From IMG/VR virus record IMGVR_UViG_3300044655_000670, positions 1 through 25,502 of that record: DNA of 25,502 nt; one strand, written 5' to 3'. The DNA is from a virus. The translations under genes were made by a program, and so were the position numbers. A model generated the notes under the pieces. That model searched no databases and was not told the origin of the DNA. It saw only the letters and a list, made by a program, of their open reading frames with translations. Of this stretch, positions 13,556 to 21,500 are shown one piece after another; the stretch's first letter is position 1, and every line of letters starts with the position of its first letter.

Positions 13556-13672
13556 ATGGATGACCGCTACAAAGTGTCCGTGTTTGACGTTGCAACAGGC
13601 GAAACATACGAACGCGACATGACCCCCGAAGAAATTGCCGCACTCCCCGAACCGACTGAAAGCCCAGAATGA
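13556..13672 (+). CDS. Small tail-associated protein, 38 aa
   Basis: The ATG follows the previous stop by two bases. It begins MDDRYKVSVFDVATGE and contains MTPEEIAALPEP, a motif common in short phage tail-region proteins. The stop overlaps the next ATG (ATGA at 13669-13672). No function can be assigned. Confidence 0.65.
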   Translation: MDDRYKVSVFDVATGETYERDMTPEEIAALPEPTESPE

Positions 13673-13932
13673 TCACCTCCGCGCAATACGCCGTCACCGA
13701 CACCCCCACCAAGATCGCGTCATCAGCTGTCGGGCACCGCACCGTCCACGTCGCCCCCGTCGGCAACACATCCGTGTACCTCGGCAACGCCACCGTCACC
13801 TCCACGACGGGCTACATCCTGACCAAAGCCGCGGGCCAGCACGACATCATCCTCAGCCCCGGCGACGAGCTGTACGTCGTCTGCGCCACCGGGCAAACCG
13901 AAACCGTCACCATCCTAATCAGCGAAAACTAA
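13669..13932 (+). CDS. Small beta-rich structural protein candidate, 87 aa
   Basis: Coupled to the previous gene by ATGA. The pattern (TDTPTKIASSAVGHRTVHVAPVG, NTSVYLGNATVT, GYILTKAAGQHDIILSPGDELYVVC) is that of a small beta-sandwich seen in phage structural clusters near tail genes. A virion decoration or tail-tip role is likely from position, but I cannot name a family. Confidence 0.65.
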   Translation: MITSAQYAVTDTPTKIASSAVGHRTVHVAPVGNTSVYLGNATVTSTTGYILTKAAGQHDIILSPGDELYVVCATGQTETVTILISEN

Positions 13933-13935
13933 GCC

Positions 13936-14130
13936 ATGATTCTGCAGAACCCCAGCAAAGCGCTAATTGCCCTGGTTGCCCTCATCTGCGTCACCGTCCT
14001 CATCGCAGTCGGCCAAATCGACTCCGACCAAGGACTGCCCATCATCACCATGATTGTCGGCTACGCAGTCGGCAACGGCATCGCCGCCAAAAAGGGTGAC
14101 CCGGTCGAACCCATTATCGGCCGCAAATAA
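13936..14130 (+). CDS. Holin-like membrane protein, 64 aa
   Basis: A hydrophobic span at residues 9-26 (ALIALVALICVTVLIAVG) is followed by a short acidic turn (QIDSDQG) and a second, weaker span (about 33-51, IITMIVGYAVGNGIAA), then a basic, polar tail. Two spans in 64 residues, immediately upstream of the endolysin gene, fit a small holin, which would permeabilise the membrane to release the peptidase. A two-span spanin or minor membrane protein is less likely. Confidence 0.7.
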   Translation: MILQNPSKALIALVALICVTVLIAVGQIDSDQGLPIITMIVGYAVGNGIAAKKGDPVEPIIGRK

Positions 14131-14134
14131 CGTC

Positions 14135-14584
14135 ATGACGAAAAAGCGGGGGTACACAGGTACCAGCGATGGGGCCGCCCCCGGTCGTCGAGCAGGAACC
14201 GAGAAGCTGAAAGAGCTGCTCCGCAAACGGTACGGGCTCGGCTGCCTGGGCACCTGGGTGGTGCGCGACAAGCGCGGCAAACCCGGCGACCTGTCCGTCC
14301 ACGCCACGGGCCGCGCCCTCGACATCTACTACGAAAAGCGGGAAACAGGGCGTTACGTCATGGAATGGCTCGTCCGCCACGCCGACCAGCTCGGGGTCGA
14401 GTTCATCGGGGATTACCAGTACGGCAACCACGGCAGGGGATGGCGTTGCGATCGCGGTGCCTGGCAGGTGTACGCCAAACCGACCCTCGGTCCTGGCGGG
14501 CAATGGTTCCACCTTGAGATTGCCCCCAAAATGGCTGACGACCCTGTTACCTTGGAGCGTGTATTCAGGGCATTGCCCAAGTAA
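14135..14584 (+). CDS. Endolysin, M15-type zinc peptidase, 149 aa
   Basis: ATG 14135 is chosen because it lies four bases after the holin stop; an ATG at 14054 in the same frame would overlap the holin gene by 77 bases. SVHATGRALD (S54, H56, D63) and WFHLEI (H126, E128) match the SxHxxGxAxD and HxE signatures of M15 D,D- or L-Ala-D-Glu peptidases, with H56, D63 and H126 as zinc ligands. There is no cell-wall binding domain and no signal peptide, so export would depend on the holin. A VanY-like carboxypeptidase is the alternative specificity. Confidence 0.85.
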   Translation: MTKKRGYTGTSDGAAPGRRAGTEKLKELLRKRYGLGCLGTWVVRDKRGKPGDLSVHATGRALDIYYEKRETGRYVMEWLVRHADQLGVEFIGDYQYGNHGRGWRCDRGAWQVYAKPTLGPGGQWFHLEIAPKMADDPVTLERVFRALPK

Positions 14585-14606
14585 TCCACAACCCAAAGGG
14601 GACAGC

Positions 14607-14837
14607 ATGGGACTCATGGACGAACTGAAACTGGAGCATTGGGGGCCACCCAACAAGTGTTCGGTGCACAAACTGGCGAACACGATGCCACCGAAAGACC
14701 GGGACGAACTGCTCCAGGCCGTGAACGACGGGGTGGTGCCCGCCACCGTCATCGAGCGCGTCCTCCTGAAGCGGGGGCTGATCCTGAAGGGGCATGCCAT
14801 CCAGAGGCACCGGCGAAAGGACTGTGGCTGTGAGTGA
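14607..14837 (+). CDS. Small HTH-type Cys protein; possible small terminase, 76 aa
   Basis: AAAGGGGA precedes the ATG. The middle (PPKDRDELLQAVNDGVVPAT and VIERVLLKRGLIL) has the helix-turn-helix rhythm of small phage DNA-binding proteins, and it ends IQRHRRKDCGCE with C18, H21, C73 and C75 as possible metal ligands. Proteins of this plan in actinophages are often annotated as HTH proteins or small terminase subunits. No other small terminase candidate exists in the unit. It overlaps the phosphoesterase gene by eight bases (GTGAGTGA). Confident as a gene, moderate as a DNA-binding protein. Confidence 0.7.
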   Translation: MGLMDELKLEHWGPPNKCSVHKLANTMPPKDRDELLQAVNDGVVPATVIERVLLKRGLILKGHAIQRHRRKDCGCE

Positions 14838-15834
14838 CTACGACATCGCCGCCGAACTGGAAGAGGTCCGCCGCGCCCTGATTGCCACCCAGCGGCAACT
14901 GGCAAAACACAAGGCCCGCACGGAGGAGCTGACCGCCGCAGCCTACGAAGGCGCGAAGCAGGCCATGCTTGCCCTTGGAGGCGTCCCTAAGGTGCCTAGG
15001 AGCGCGTCTAAGCCCCGAAAAGGGGCGGAGGTGGCATTATGGCACCTGACCGACTGGCAGGGCGCAAAACGCACCACAACGTACAACAGCCAGGTCATGC
15101 GGGACCGGGTGCTCAGGTTTACCGACAAGGCCCACAAAATCACGGAGGTGCAGCGGGCCGACCACCCAGTGCAGAACTGCGTGATCATGTTCGGCGGGGA
15201 CATGGTTGAGGGGCTGTTCAACTTCCCCGGGCAGGCGTTTGAGATTGACGCAACCCTGTTTGAGCAATACGTCACCGTGTCCCGCCTCATCGTTGACTGC
15301 GTGACCCAGGCATTGGGCATCTACGACAAAGTCACCGTGATAGCTGAGTGGGGCAACCACGGACGTATCGGCTCAAAACGGGACAACGTCCCCAGATCCG
15401 ACAACGTGGACCGAATGTGCTACTACCTGGCGGCATCCCTGCTGGAAGGCAACCCCCGCGTCGACTTCAGGGTGTCCGGCGAGGACATTCAGCGGGTGGA
15501 AATAGGCAACTACCGTGCCTTGTTGATTCATGGGGACGAAATTGGGCGAAACGGCTTCGCCAGCCCAATGACGATTGTGAACCACGCCAACCGTTGGCGG
15601 TCCGGTGCCTACCCGTGGGAGTTTCGCGACGTGTACGTCGGGCACTATCACACCCACGCCGAATGGCCCATGGCGAACGGGGAAGGCAGCGTCTTCCAGA
15701 CCGGGAGCACTGAGTCAGACAACCGTTACGCTGGGGTCATGTTGGCAGCTGCGTCGACACCGTCCCAACGACTCCATTTCGTGGACCCGACGGCGGGCCG
15801 TGTCACCGCTGGATACAAGGTGTGGCTGGACTAA
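14830..15834 (+). CDS. Metallophosphoesterase (full length, 334 aa)
   Basis: GTG 14830 has GAAAGGA (14815-14821) eight bases upstream and overlaps the previous stop; an in-frame ATG at 14794 lacks a ribosome site. Residues 1-50 form a coiled-coil helix (ELEEVRRALIATQRQLAKHK). The catalytic domain shows LTDWQ (D75), GGDMVEG (D124, E127), WGNHGR (N176, H177), IHGDEIG (H234) and GHYHTH (H272, H274, H276), the metal-ligand series of the calcineurin/Mre11-like fold. In motif I the usual DxH is D-W-Q. Family members hydrolyse nucleic-acid or nucleotide phosphodiesters. With no SbcC/Rad50 partner in sight, a DNA end-processing role is inferred. Confidence 0.88.
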   Translation: MSDYDIAAELEEVRRALIATQRQLAKHKARTEELTAAAYEGAKQAMLALGGVPKVPRSASKPRKGAEVALWHLTDWQGAKRTTTYNSQVMRDRVLRFTDKAHKITEVQRADHPVQNCVIMFGGDMVEGLFNFPGQAFEIDATLFEQYVTVSRLIVDCVTQALGIYDKVTVIAEWGNHGRIGSKRDNVPRSDNVDRMCYYLAASLLEGNPRVDFRVSGEDIQRVEIGNYRALLIHGDEIGRNGFASPMTIVNHANRWRSGAYPWEFRDVYVGHYHTHAEWPMANGEGSVFQTGSTESDNRYAGVMLAAASTPSQRLHFVDPTAGRVTAGYKVWLD

Positions 15835-16100
15835 TGGACGTGGTCAAGGTGCTGTGGGCCGACGCCCACGCCGGCGACGGCGGCTGGCAAGAGCTCGACG
15901 ACTACCAGGACGACGGCGAAGTGCTGGTGCACACCGTCGGGTTCCGTGTGGATCCGGGCCAACCGTCGTACAAGATTGGGCATATCACCGTGTGGCAAAG
16001 CCTGTCAGGGCGAGACGGCATCCACCCGTTCCACATCCCCGTCGACATGGTGCGCCACATTGTCATCTTGTGTTGCGTGGATTCTCTGTTAGATTCCTAG
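15834..16100 (+). CDS. Hypothetical protein, 88 aa (second copy)
   Basis: Same protein as at 859-1125. It carries 14 silent base differences, the last at 16043, after which the two copies become identical. It has the same TAATG overlap with the phosphoesterase gene. Function unknown. Confidence 0.75.
   Translation: MDVVKVLWADAHAGDGGWQELDDYQDDGEVLVHTVGFRVDPGQPSYKIGHITVWQSLSGRDGIHPFHIPVDMVRHIVILCCVDSLLDS
16068..16095 (+). promoter_or_regulatory. Possible sigma70-type promoter (second copy)
   Basis: TTGTGT-16 bases-TAGATT, identical to the copy at 1093-1120. It lies just past the point where the haplotypes converge. Confidence 0.3.
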
Positions 16101-16128
16101 GCACGGCGATGTTTCTCCCGCCGAGGCT

Positions 16129-16172
16129 CCCCCGGGCGGCACGGTTTCCCCCTTTCCAGGTCCGCCCGGGGG
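16129..16172 (+). terminator. GC-rich hairpin (second copy)
   Basis: Same perfect 11-bp arms (CCCCCGGGCGG / CCGCCCGGGGG) and 22-base loop as at 1154-1197, followed by TTTG. In this copy the complete late operon upstream of the hairpin is visible. Confidence 0.65.
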
Positions 16173-16234
16173 TTTGCCGCATCCACCACCCGACCAGACA
16201 AGTTCTGTATGTTGACACCCTGAAAGGGGACACA

Positions 16235-16447
16235 ATGGACACTGACAACGTGTACAGTCTCCCGCTCTGTCAACTGTGCGGGATGGTGTATGGACGCGAA
16301 CGAGATCTCATGGCTGATTACGTTTCTCACGAGAACCGTGGCGAGGGGGGAAGCCGAGACGGACATACTTGTGCGTCTTGTAGCGAAACTCTCCGCCGCG
16401 CTGAGAGCATCGCAAAGCACCCCAGCAACCGGGGGCTGACCGATTAG
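16235..16447 (+). CDS. Small zinc-ribbon-like protein (second copy)
   Basis: Identical to 1260-1472: two CxxC knuckles in a 70-aa protein. No base differences seen. Confidence 0.7.
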   Translation: MDTDNVYSLPLCQLCGMVYGRERDLMADYVSHENRGEGGSRDGHTCASCSETLRRAESIAKHPSNRGLTD

Positions 16448-16457
16448 GCGTCGAGCG

Positions 16458-16865
16458 GTGCTGTTCGCAGTGACCGCCACAATCGCCGCATTGGGGCCTG
16501 TAAGCCCCGCAGACGCGACTTGGAACCATCCGCTACCCAAAGACTGGTACGAGGCTTTGGCGCGCTGTGAGACCGGCCTAAACGTCAAGCACCGAACCCG
16601 CACCTATGTGACCGCGTTCGGGATGACCCGCCACGCGTTCAGCTTGTACGCCGACACCCACCCCAGCCGCGCCCACACCCTCACGTTCGCCCAACAAGCC
16701 CGAGTAGTGGACCGTCTGGCATGGTTCGGGCACACCGAAAACGGACGCAAACAGTGGCCCGTCGGACCGTGGGGGTGGGGATGCTTGAAAAACACCCCGA
16801 AACTGCGTATGGTCCTGTGCCGAAGCACGCACCCAAGGGTGCAGAAATGGAAAAGGGGATGCTAA
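16458..16865 (+). CDS. Secreted Rpf/transglycosylase-like protein (second copy)
   Basis: Identical to 1483-1890, with the same GTG start (or ATT at 16443), signal peptide and ARCETG catalytic motif. Confidence 0.75.
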   Translation: MLFAVTATIAALGPVSPADATWNHPLPKDWYEALARCETGLNVKHRTRTYVTAFGMTRHAFSLYADTHPSRAHTLTFAQQARVVDRLAWFGHTENGRKQWPVGPWGWGCLKNTPKLRMVLCRSTHPRVQKWKRGC

Positions 16866-16943
16866 ATGGATGACACACAGCTCGCTATAGTGCTGATCAC
16901 CGCCGCATGGATTTTGTGGTGGGTAGGGAACCAGTACAAGTAA
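16866..16943 (+). CDS. 25-aa membrane peptide (second copy)
   Basis: Identical to 1891-1968, with the same strong ribosome site and zero spacing from the Rpf-like gene. Confidence 0.55.
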   Translation: MDDTQLAIVLITAAWILWWVGNQYK

Positions 16944-16953
16944 GGGGAAACCA

Positions 16954-17160
16954 ATGCTGACCAACACACCGACCATTGCGAGCCTGGCTGCGCAACTGAA
17001 AATGCGGGGCGAAATGCTTGACGCGTTCGGCCCGACCGCAGACGGCGAACTCATGCGCCTCGCAGGGGCCACACTGATTGAGTTTGAGCAGCTCATGGGC
17101 AAGCTTGTCCACCTGGAGGCCGAGGTCCGCCGCCTTGAGCGCGAAATCCACCATGCTTGA
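16954..17160 (+). CDS. Coiled-coil hypothetical protein (second copy)
   Basis: Identical to 1979-2185; overlaps the next gene by ATGCTTGA. Confidence 0.65.
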   Translation: MLTNTPTIASLAAQLKMRGEMLDAFGPTADGELMRLAGATLIEFEQLMGKLVHLEAEVRRLEREIHHA

Positions 17161-17671
17161 GAACTACGAGACAGTCGCCGAACGGCTTGCCCGCTGGCTT
17201 GACATGGAGCACGACGGCCAGCCCCGCGTCATCACTCATTTGGTCAGCGAACCAGGCACCGACATCTGCGTGTTCCGCGCCGAACTGTGGATTGACGGCA
17301 CCCTGATCTCAACCGGATGGGCCGAAGAAGTGCGAGGGCAAGGCAATGTCAACAAGACATCACATCTGGAGAACTGCGAATCGAGCGCTCTCGGACGCGC
17401 GTTGGCTAATGCGGGTCTGGCTGGTTCGGACCCGTCTAAGCGTCCAAGCCGGGAGGAGATGTCTAAGGTGCAACGAACTGCGCCTATGGGGTCTGACACA
17501 CGGCCGTTGCAAGGCGCCGCCACCGACAAACAAATCGGGTTGCTCAAGAGCCTTTACAAGGGTGCCGGGAAGATTCCGCCAGCAAACATCAACGAGTTGT
17601 CAAAGGCTGAGGCATCCCGACTGATTGAGGACATGAAGAACCAGGCCACCACCGACGAGGAACCGTTCTAA
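17153..17671 (+). CDS. Putative ssDNA-binding/annealing protein (second copy)
   Basis: Identical to 2178-2696, including the LENCESSALGRALANAG block and the DEEPF acidic tip. Confidence 0.7.
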   Translation: MLENYETVAERLARWLDMEHDGQPRVITHLVSEPGTDICVFRAELWIDGTLISTGWAEEVRGQGNVNKTSHLENCESSALGRALANAGLAGSDPSKRPSREEMSKVQRTAPMGSDTRPLQGAATDKQIGLLKSLYKGAGKIPPANINELSKAEASRLIEDMKNQATTDEEPF

Positions 17672-17913
17672 TGGGAAACGAACTCGACCGGAACCTGCGT
17701 GAATGGGCTGACGCCATGATGAACTACCACGGCCCAACAGTGCCCCCGGTGCACCACAACGAATGCCGCCTGTATGTCTGCCACCGCCACTGTGAGGTGC
17801 TGTGGACCGAAATCATGCAACAGGTCGGTGAAAGCCTGCGTTGGGTGGTTGACGACATGAACGCAGGCAACGCCAACCCGGAGCACGTCATCAGGGAGGG
17901 CCGCGATGACTGA
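17671..17913 (+). CDS. Cys/His-rich hypothetical protein (second copy)
   Basis: Identical to 2696-2938. Confidence 0.65.
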   Translation: MGNELDRNLREWADAMMNYHGPTVPPVHHNECRLYVCHRHCEVLWTEIMQQVGESLRWVVDDMNAGNANPEHVIREGRDD

Positions 17914-18229
17914 GCGCATTCCCGACGCGTCCGAGAAGATGTTTCAGGAGAAGGTCATCAAGCTCGCCAAAACCGCTGGCTGGCTGGTATTCCACACCCC
18001 CCCGTATTCGCCCAGGCACGGCGTCTGGAGATCCGCAGGCAAAGGCTTCCCAGACCTGTGCCTCACCCACTTGGGCAAGCGCCGCACCATCTTCGCTGAG
18101 CTGAAAACCGAGAAGGGCAAAATGTCAAAGGAGCAAGAGGATTGGGGTGTCGCCCTGATTGCGTCCGGTGCCGAATGGTATCTGTGGCGCCCCTCCGACA
18201 TGGACGACATCACAAAGGTGCTGTGGTGA
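17906..18229 (+). CDS. VRR-NUC domain nuclease (second copy)
   Basis: Identical to 2931-3254, with PD...ELK catalytic residues intact. Confidence 0.88.
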   Translation: MTERIPDASEKMFQEKVIKLAKTAGWLVFHTPPYSPRHGVWRSAGKGFPDLCLTHLGKRRTIFAELKTEKGKMSKEQEDWGVALIASGAEWYLWRPSDMDDITKVLW

Positions 18230-18291
18230 CGGCCTGGGTTGCGTTCCTGTCGAGCGTGGCCATCATCATCATTGCTCTGCGCTGGGGCTAA
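18226..18291 (+). CDS. 21-aa membrane peptide (second copy)
   Basis: Identical to 3251-3316; GTGA-coupled to the nuclease. Confidence 0.4.
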   Translation: MTAWVAFLSSVAIIIIALRWG

Positions 18292-18588
18292 CCCAGCCCA
18301 ACACAACTGATCCACGCATGTGACGTTCCCCGGTTGCACGGGGCGGGTCTTACACTCGGGAACGAGGGTAGAGCCCCACGCCTTCGGGCAGGGGTGCAGC
18401 GTATGAACGACACAAACACGAATGGCGACCGTCCCACACGAGTGAACATCCGGCGGCCAAGGAGACAAACCTAAACAGCGGGGGGACTGCGACCCACCGA
18501 CCCGACCCGCACAACCGAGGCGCAAGCCCCCCGGGGGGCGACGCGCAATGGGGGGATGCCCTACACTCCCAACACAGGAGAACACACA
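18292..18588. other. Structured non-coding segment (second copy)
   Basis: Identical to 3317-3613: CCCCG/CGGGG hairpin (18328-18343), UUCG-capped stem (18374-18394) and 14-bp GC palindrome (18526-18539). If the genome has cohesive ends here, the contig reads straight across the joined site. Confidence 0.5.
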
Positions 18589-20334
18589 ATGCCCAAACGC
18601 ACAAGCGACCCCACCTACCTACGCAACCGAGCCAGCATCCTCGCCGGCTCACCCCTCTGCCATTGGTGCGGCAACAACCCAGCCACCGAAGCAGACCACC
18701 TCATCGAACACGACAGAGGCGGCACCGACGACCTCGACAACCTCGTCCCCTCATGCCGGCCCTGCAACGCCAGACGCGGCCAAGCCTACCTCACCCGCCG
18801 AAACCAACTGACCCGCCTCCGCCGAGAGCAAGCAGTCACCCAAAACGGCACCGAAATCGGTTTTTTTCACGACCCGTCCCGCCCCCGAGCCCCTGCAGGG
18901 AGGATATCTTTTAGGAAGGGGGAGGGTGACCAAGTGAGTACGAGTAGCTCGGATCAGAACGAACTGGCGCTGACCGGTCGGGAGCAGCCCAGACTGGAGT
19001 CGGCCTGGGTGGGGGGGGACTCGTTTGGGGGTCAGGTCGCGGGGTGGGCTGCCACTCATTTGATGCCTTTGATGCCGTGGCAGGTGCATGCGGTGACGGG
19101 GATGCTTGAGCATGACGGTGGCCGGTTGCTGCGCCGCGAGGCGTTGGTCAGTACGGCTCGTCAGCAGGGTAAGTCGGTCCTGTTGACGTCGATGATTGGG
19201 TGGTGGGTGACTGAGCACGCGGCCCGGTTGGGGCGGCCCCAGCATGTGCTGTCTACAGCTAACCAACTGGACCGGGCGGAGGCCATCTTTAGTGCGCTCG
19301 CGCCGGTGCTGGTTGAGAGGTTCGGGGGGAAGCAGCTGCAGGCCATTGGGCGCAAGAAGGTGACGATGCCGGACGGCTCGACGTGGGAGATCCGCGCTGC
19401 TAGTGCCCGGTTGCACGGTGGTTCGTATGACCTGATCGTGGTGGACGAGCTGTGGAACATTGCCCCGTCAGTCATGGACGACGCGCTCAGGCCGTCAATG
19501 ATTGCCCGACCCAACCCGTTGCTGGCCTGTTTCTCAACAGCGGGTGACATGTCCAGTCACAGCATGATTAACATGCGGGAACAAGCCCTGGCAGACATTG
19601 ACGCCGGCAACCAGACCGACACCTACTTTGCGGAGTGGTCGATGCCGATGGGGGCCGACCCGAAAGATGAGCGGTGGTGGGGGTGGGCCAACCCAGCCCT
19701 CGGCACCACCGTCACCATTGAGGCGCTCAGGGCGGCGTCCAAAAAGGAGTCCTTTTTGCGGGCCCACCTGAACCAGTGGATCACCACCCGGGGCGCGATG
19801 CTGGACCCTGGGGTGTGGGACTCGTGCGCCACCACTAGGGCAATGCCGGGCGGTGGTGTCCTGGCTATTGACTCGTCGGTGGATGAGGCCCGCTATGTCG
19901 GCACCCGCGCCACTATGTGCGATGGGCGAGTCATGGTGGACGTTGAGTTCGTGGTGGATTCGGAGGACGCAATGTGGGCGGAAGTGGAACGCGTCATGAT
20001 GGACAAGACCGTCAACCTGGCTGTGACTCCGACCCTTGAGCTGCACCTGCCACCGGAATACGCCCGCCGCTGCGGCCTTGTCGGCTACGGCGAACTACTC
20101 AAGTTCACCAGCCTTGTGCGCTCAATGATCCAAGAAGGGCGGGTCATCCACACCAATGCCCGCACCTTGTCGGAGCACATGAACCGTGCCGTCGGCGTCA
20201 AGACCGCGCAAGGGTATGTGCTGTCCAGCCAAAAATCCCCCGGGCCAATCGAGGTGGCACGAACCGCGGTGTGGGCCATCGCTTTGGTGAGCCGTCCACA
20301 AACAAAACAAAAACCCATGCTTGTTGTATCGTGA
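18589..20334 (+). CDS. HNH endonuclease in frame with large terminase (second copy)
   Basis: Identical to 3614-5359, again with seven T at 18861-18867 and no stop between the HNH and TerL domains. The independent TerL GTG is at 18934. Identity of the copies does not exclude a shared homopolymer consensus error. Confidence 0.85.
   Translation: MPKRTSDPTYLRNRASILAGSPLCHWCGNNPATEADHLIEHDRGGTDDLDNLVPSCRPCNARRGQAYLTRRNQLTRLRREQAVTQNGTEIGFFHDPSRPRAPAGRISFRKGEGDQVSTSSSDQNELALTGREQPRLESAWVGGDSFGGQVAGWAATHLMPLMPWQVHAVTGMLEHDGGRLLRREALVSTARQQGKSVLLTSMIGWWVTEHAARLGRPQHVLSTANQLDRAEAIFSALAPVLVERFGGKQLQAIGRKKVTMPDGSTWEIRAASARLHGGSYDLIVVDELWNIAPSVMDDALRPSMIARPNPLLACFSTAGDMSSHSMINMREQALADIDAGNQTDTYFAEWSMPMGADPKDERWWGWANPALGTTVTIEALRAASKKESFLRAHLNQWITTRGAMLDPGVWDSCATTRAMPGGGVLAIDSSVDEARYVGTRATMCDGRVMVDVEFVVDSEDAMWAEVERVMMDKTVNLAVTPTLELHLPPEYARRCGLVGYGELLKFTSLVRSMIQEGRVIHTNARTLSEHMNRAVGVKTAQGYVLSSQKSPGPIEVARTAVWAIALVSRPQTKQKPMLVVS
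18934..20334 (+). CDS. terL: Terminase large subunit, internal start (second copy)
   Basis: Identical to 3959-5359, preceded by the same AGGAAGGGGGAGG ribosome site. Confidence 0.9.
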   Translation: MSTSSSDQNELALTGREQPRLESAWVGGDSFGGQVAGWAATHLMPLMPWQVHAVTGMLEHDGGRLLRREALVSTARQQGKSVLLTSMIGWWVTEHAARLGRPQHVLSTANQLDRAEAIFSALAPVLVERFGGKQLQAIGRKKVTMPDGSTWEIRAASARLHGGSYDLIVVDELWNIAPSVMDDALRPSMIARPNPLLACFSTAGDMSSHSMINMREQALADIDAGNQTDTYFAEWSMPMGADPKDERWWGWANPALGTTVTIEALRAASKKESFLRAHLNQWITTRGAMLDPGVWDSCATTRAMPGGGVLAIDSSVDEARYVGTRATMCDGRVMVDVEFVVDSEDAMWAEVERVMMDKTVNLAVTPTLELHLPPEYARRCGLVGYGELLKFTSLVRSMIQEGRVIHTNARTLSEHMNRAVGVKTAQGYVLSSQKSPGPIEVARTAVWAIALVSRPQTKQKPMLVVS

Positions 20335-20387
20335 TTGTGTAGGGTAAGTGGGCGAGTCCCGTGTCGGGCGGGGCTTGCACAAATCTC

Positions 20388-21500
20388 ATGGCACTGTTCA
20401 CGCGCAAAGAAACCAAAGCCCAGATCTCCCCGGTGGAGTCCCAGGTCCGTGCCGCTGTCGGCGGGTACAACCCGAACGCGTCAGGTGTCAGCCTTATCGG
20501 GCAGTACTACACCTACCAGGAAGGCGAGGCCCGCAACCGTGCAATGCAGGTGCCCGCAATCAGCCGTGCCCGTGACCTTCACGCCAACGTCCTGTCAGCG
20601 ATGCCGTTGCGTATGTACCGCGAACGCTGGAACGACAGCAGCCGCGAAATGGAATCCGAGTACCTGGCACCCCGGTCATGGCTGCGCCGCCCCGACCCGT
20701 CCATCAGCTACGAAACCCTCATCTCGTGGACGTTCGACGACCTGTTCTTCTACGGCCGCGCATTCTGGTACGTCACCAGCCGCACCCAGGACGGCTACCC
20801 CGCATCATTCACACGCCTCCCGACCGGGTCAATCACAACCCCCGATCAAGCTGGCCCCGTCTGGTACGCACCCAGCAACGAGCTGTACTTCAACGGTGAA
20901 ATGCTCGACCCTATCAACGTGGTCCAGTTCATCGGCTCAACCCAAGGACTGATCTACTCGTCCGAACAAAACATCGCCACCGCCCTGCGTATCGAGGACG
21001 CCCGACTCCGCAACGCTGCCTCGTCCATACCGTCCGGCATCCTCCGCCAGGTCGGTGGCGAACCCCTTAGCGCACAGGAACTAGCGGACCTGTCGGCAGC
21101 GTTCAACGCGGCCCGCGCCTCCAACCAGACCGCAGCCCTCAACGAGTTCCTGACCTACGAACCAACAAACGCCACCCCCGACAAAATGCTGCTGATCGAG
21201 TCGGCACAGTTTTCGGCTTTGCAGATGGCCCAGATTGCGAACATTCCGCCCTACCTGTTGGGTGTCCCCACCGGGTCATACGCCTACACAAACAGCCGCG
21301 AGTCGCGCTGGGATCTGTGGTTGTACGGCACGAAGGCATACGCCGAAGTGATTGCGTCCACCCTGTCCGCCAACAGCATCCTGCCGAACGGCACGTTCGT
21401 CGAGTTTGATTATGAGGCGTATCTCGGCGAAATGGACGACGCCAACACAAGCCGCGAAATGGTCGACGTGGAAGAAAACACCCAGGAGGATTTGGCATGA
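20388..21500 (+). CDS. Portal protein (second copy)
   Basis: Identical to 5413-6525; alternative GTG start at 20361. Confidence 0.93.
   Translation: MALFTRKETKAQISPVESQVRAAVGGYNPNASGVSLIGQYYTYQEGEARNRAMQVPAISRARDLHANVLSAMPLRMYRERWNDSSREMESEYLAPRSWLRRPDPSISYETLISWTFDDLFFYGRAFWYVTSRTQDGYPASFTRLPTGSITTPDQAGPVWYAPSNELYFNGEMLDPINVVQFIGSTQGLIYSSEQNIATALRIEDARLRNAASSIPSGILRQVGGEPLSAQELADLSAAFNAARASNQTAALNEFLTYEPTNATPDKMLLIESAQFSALQMAQIANIPPYLLGVPTGSYAYTNSRESRWDLWLYGTKAYAEVIASTLSANSILPNGTFVEFDYEAYLGEMDDANTSREMVDVEENTQEDLA

Noticed and set aside
14054-14134. Upstream ATG for the endolysin frame
   Set aside because: Overlaps most of the second half of the holin-like gene and adds low-complexity S/T/A residues; ATG 14135 fits the gene spacing.
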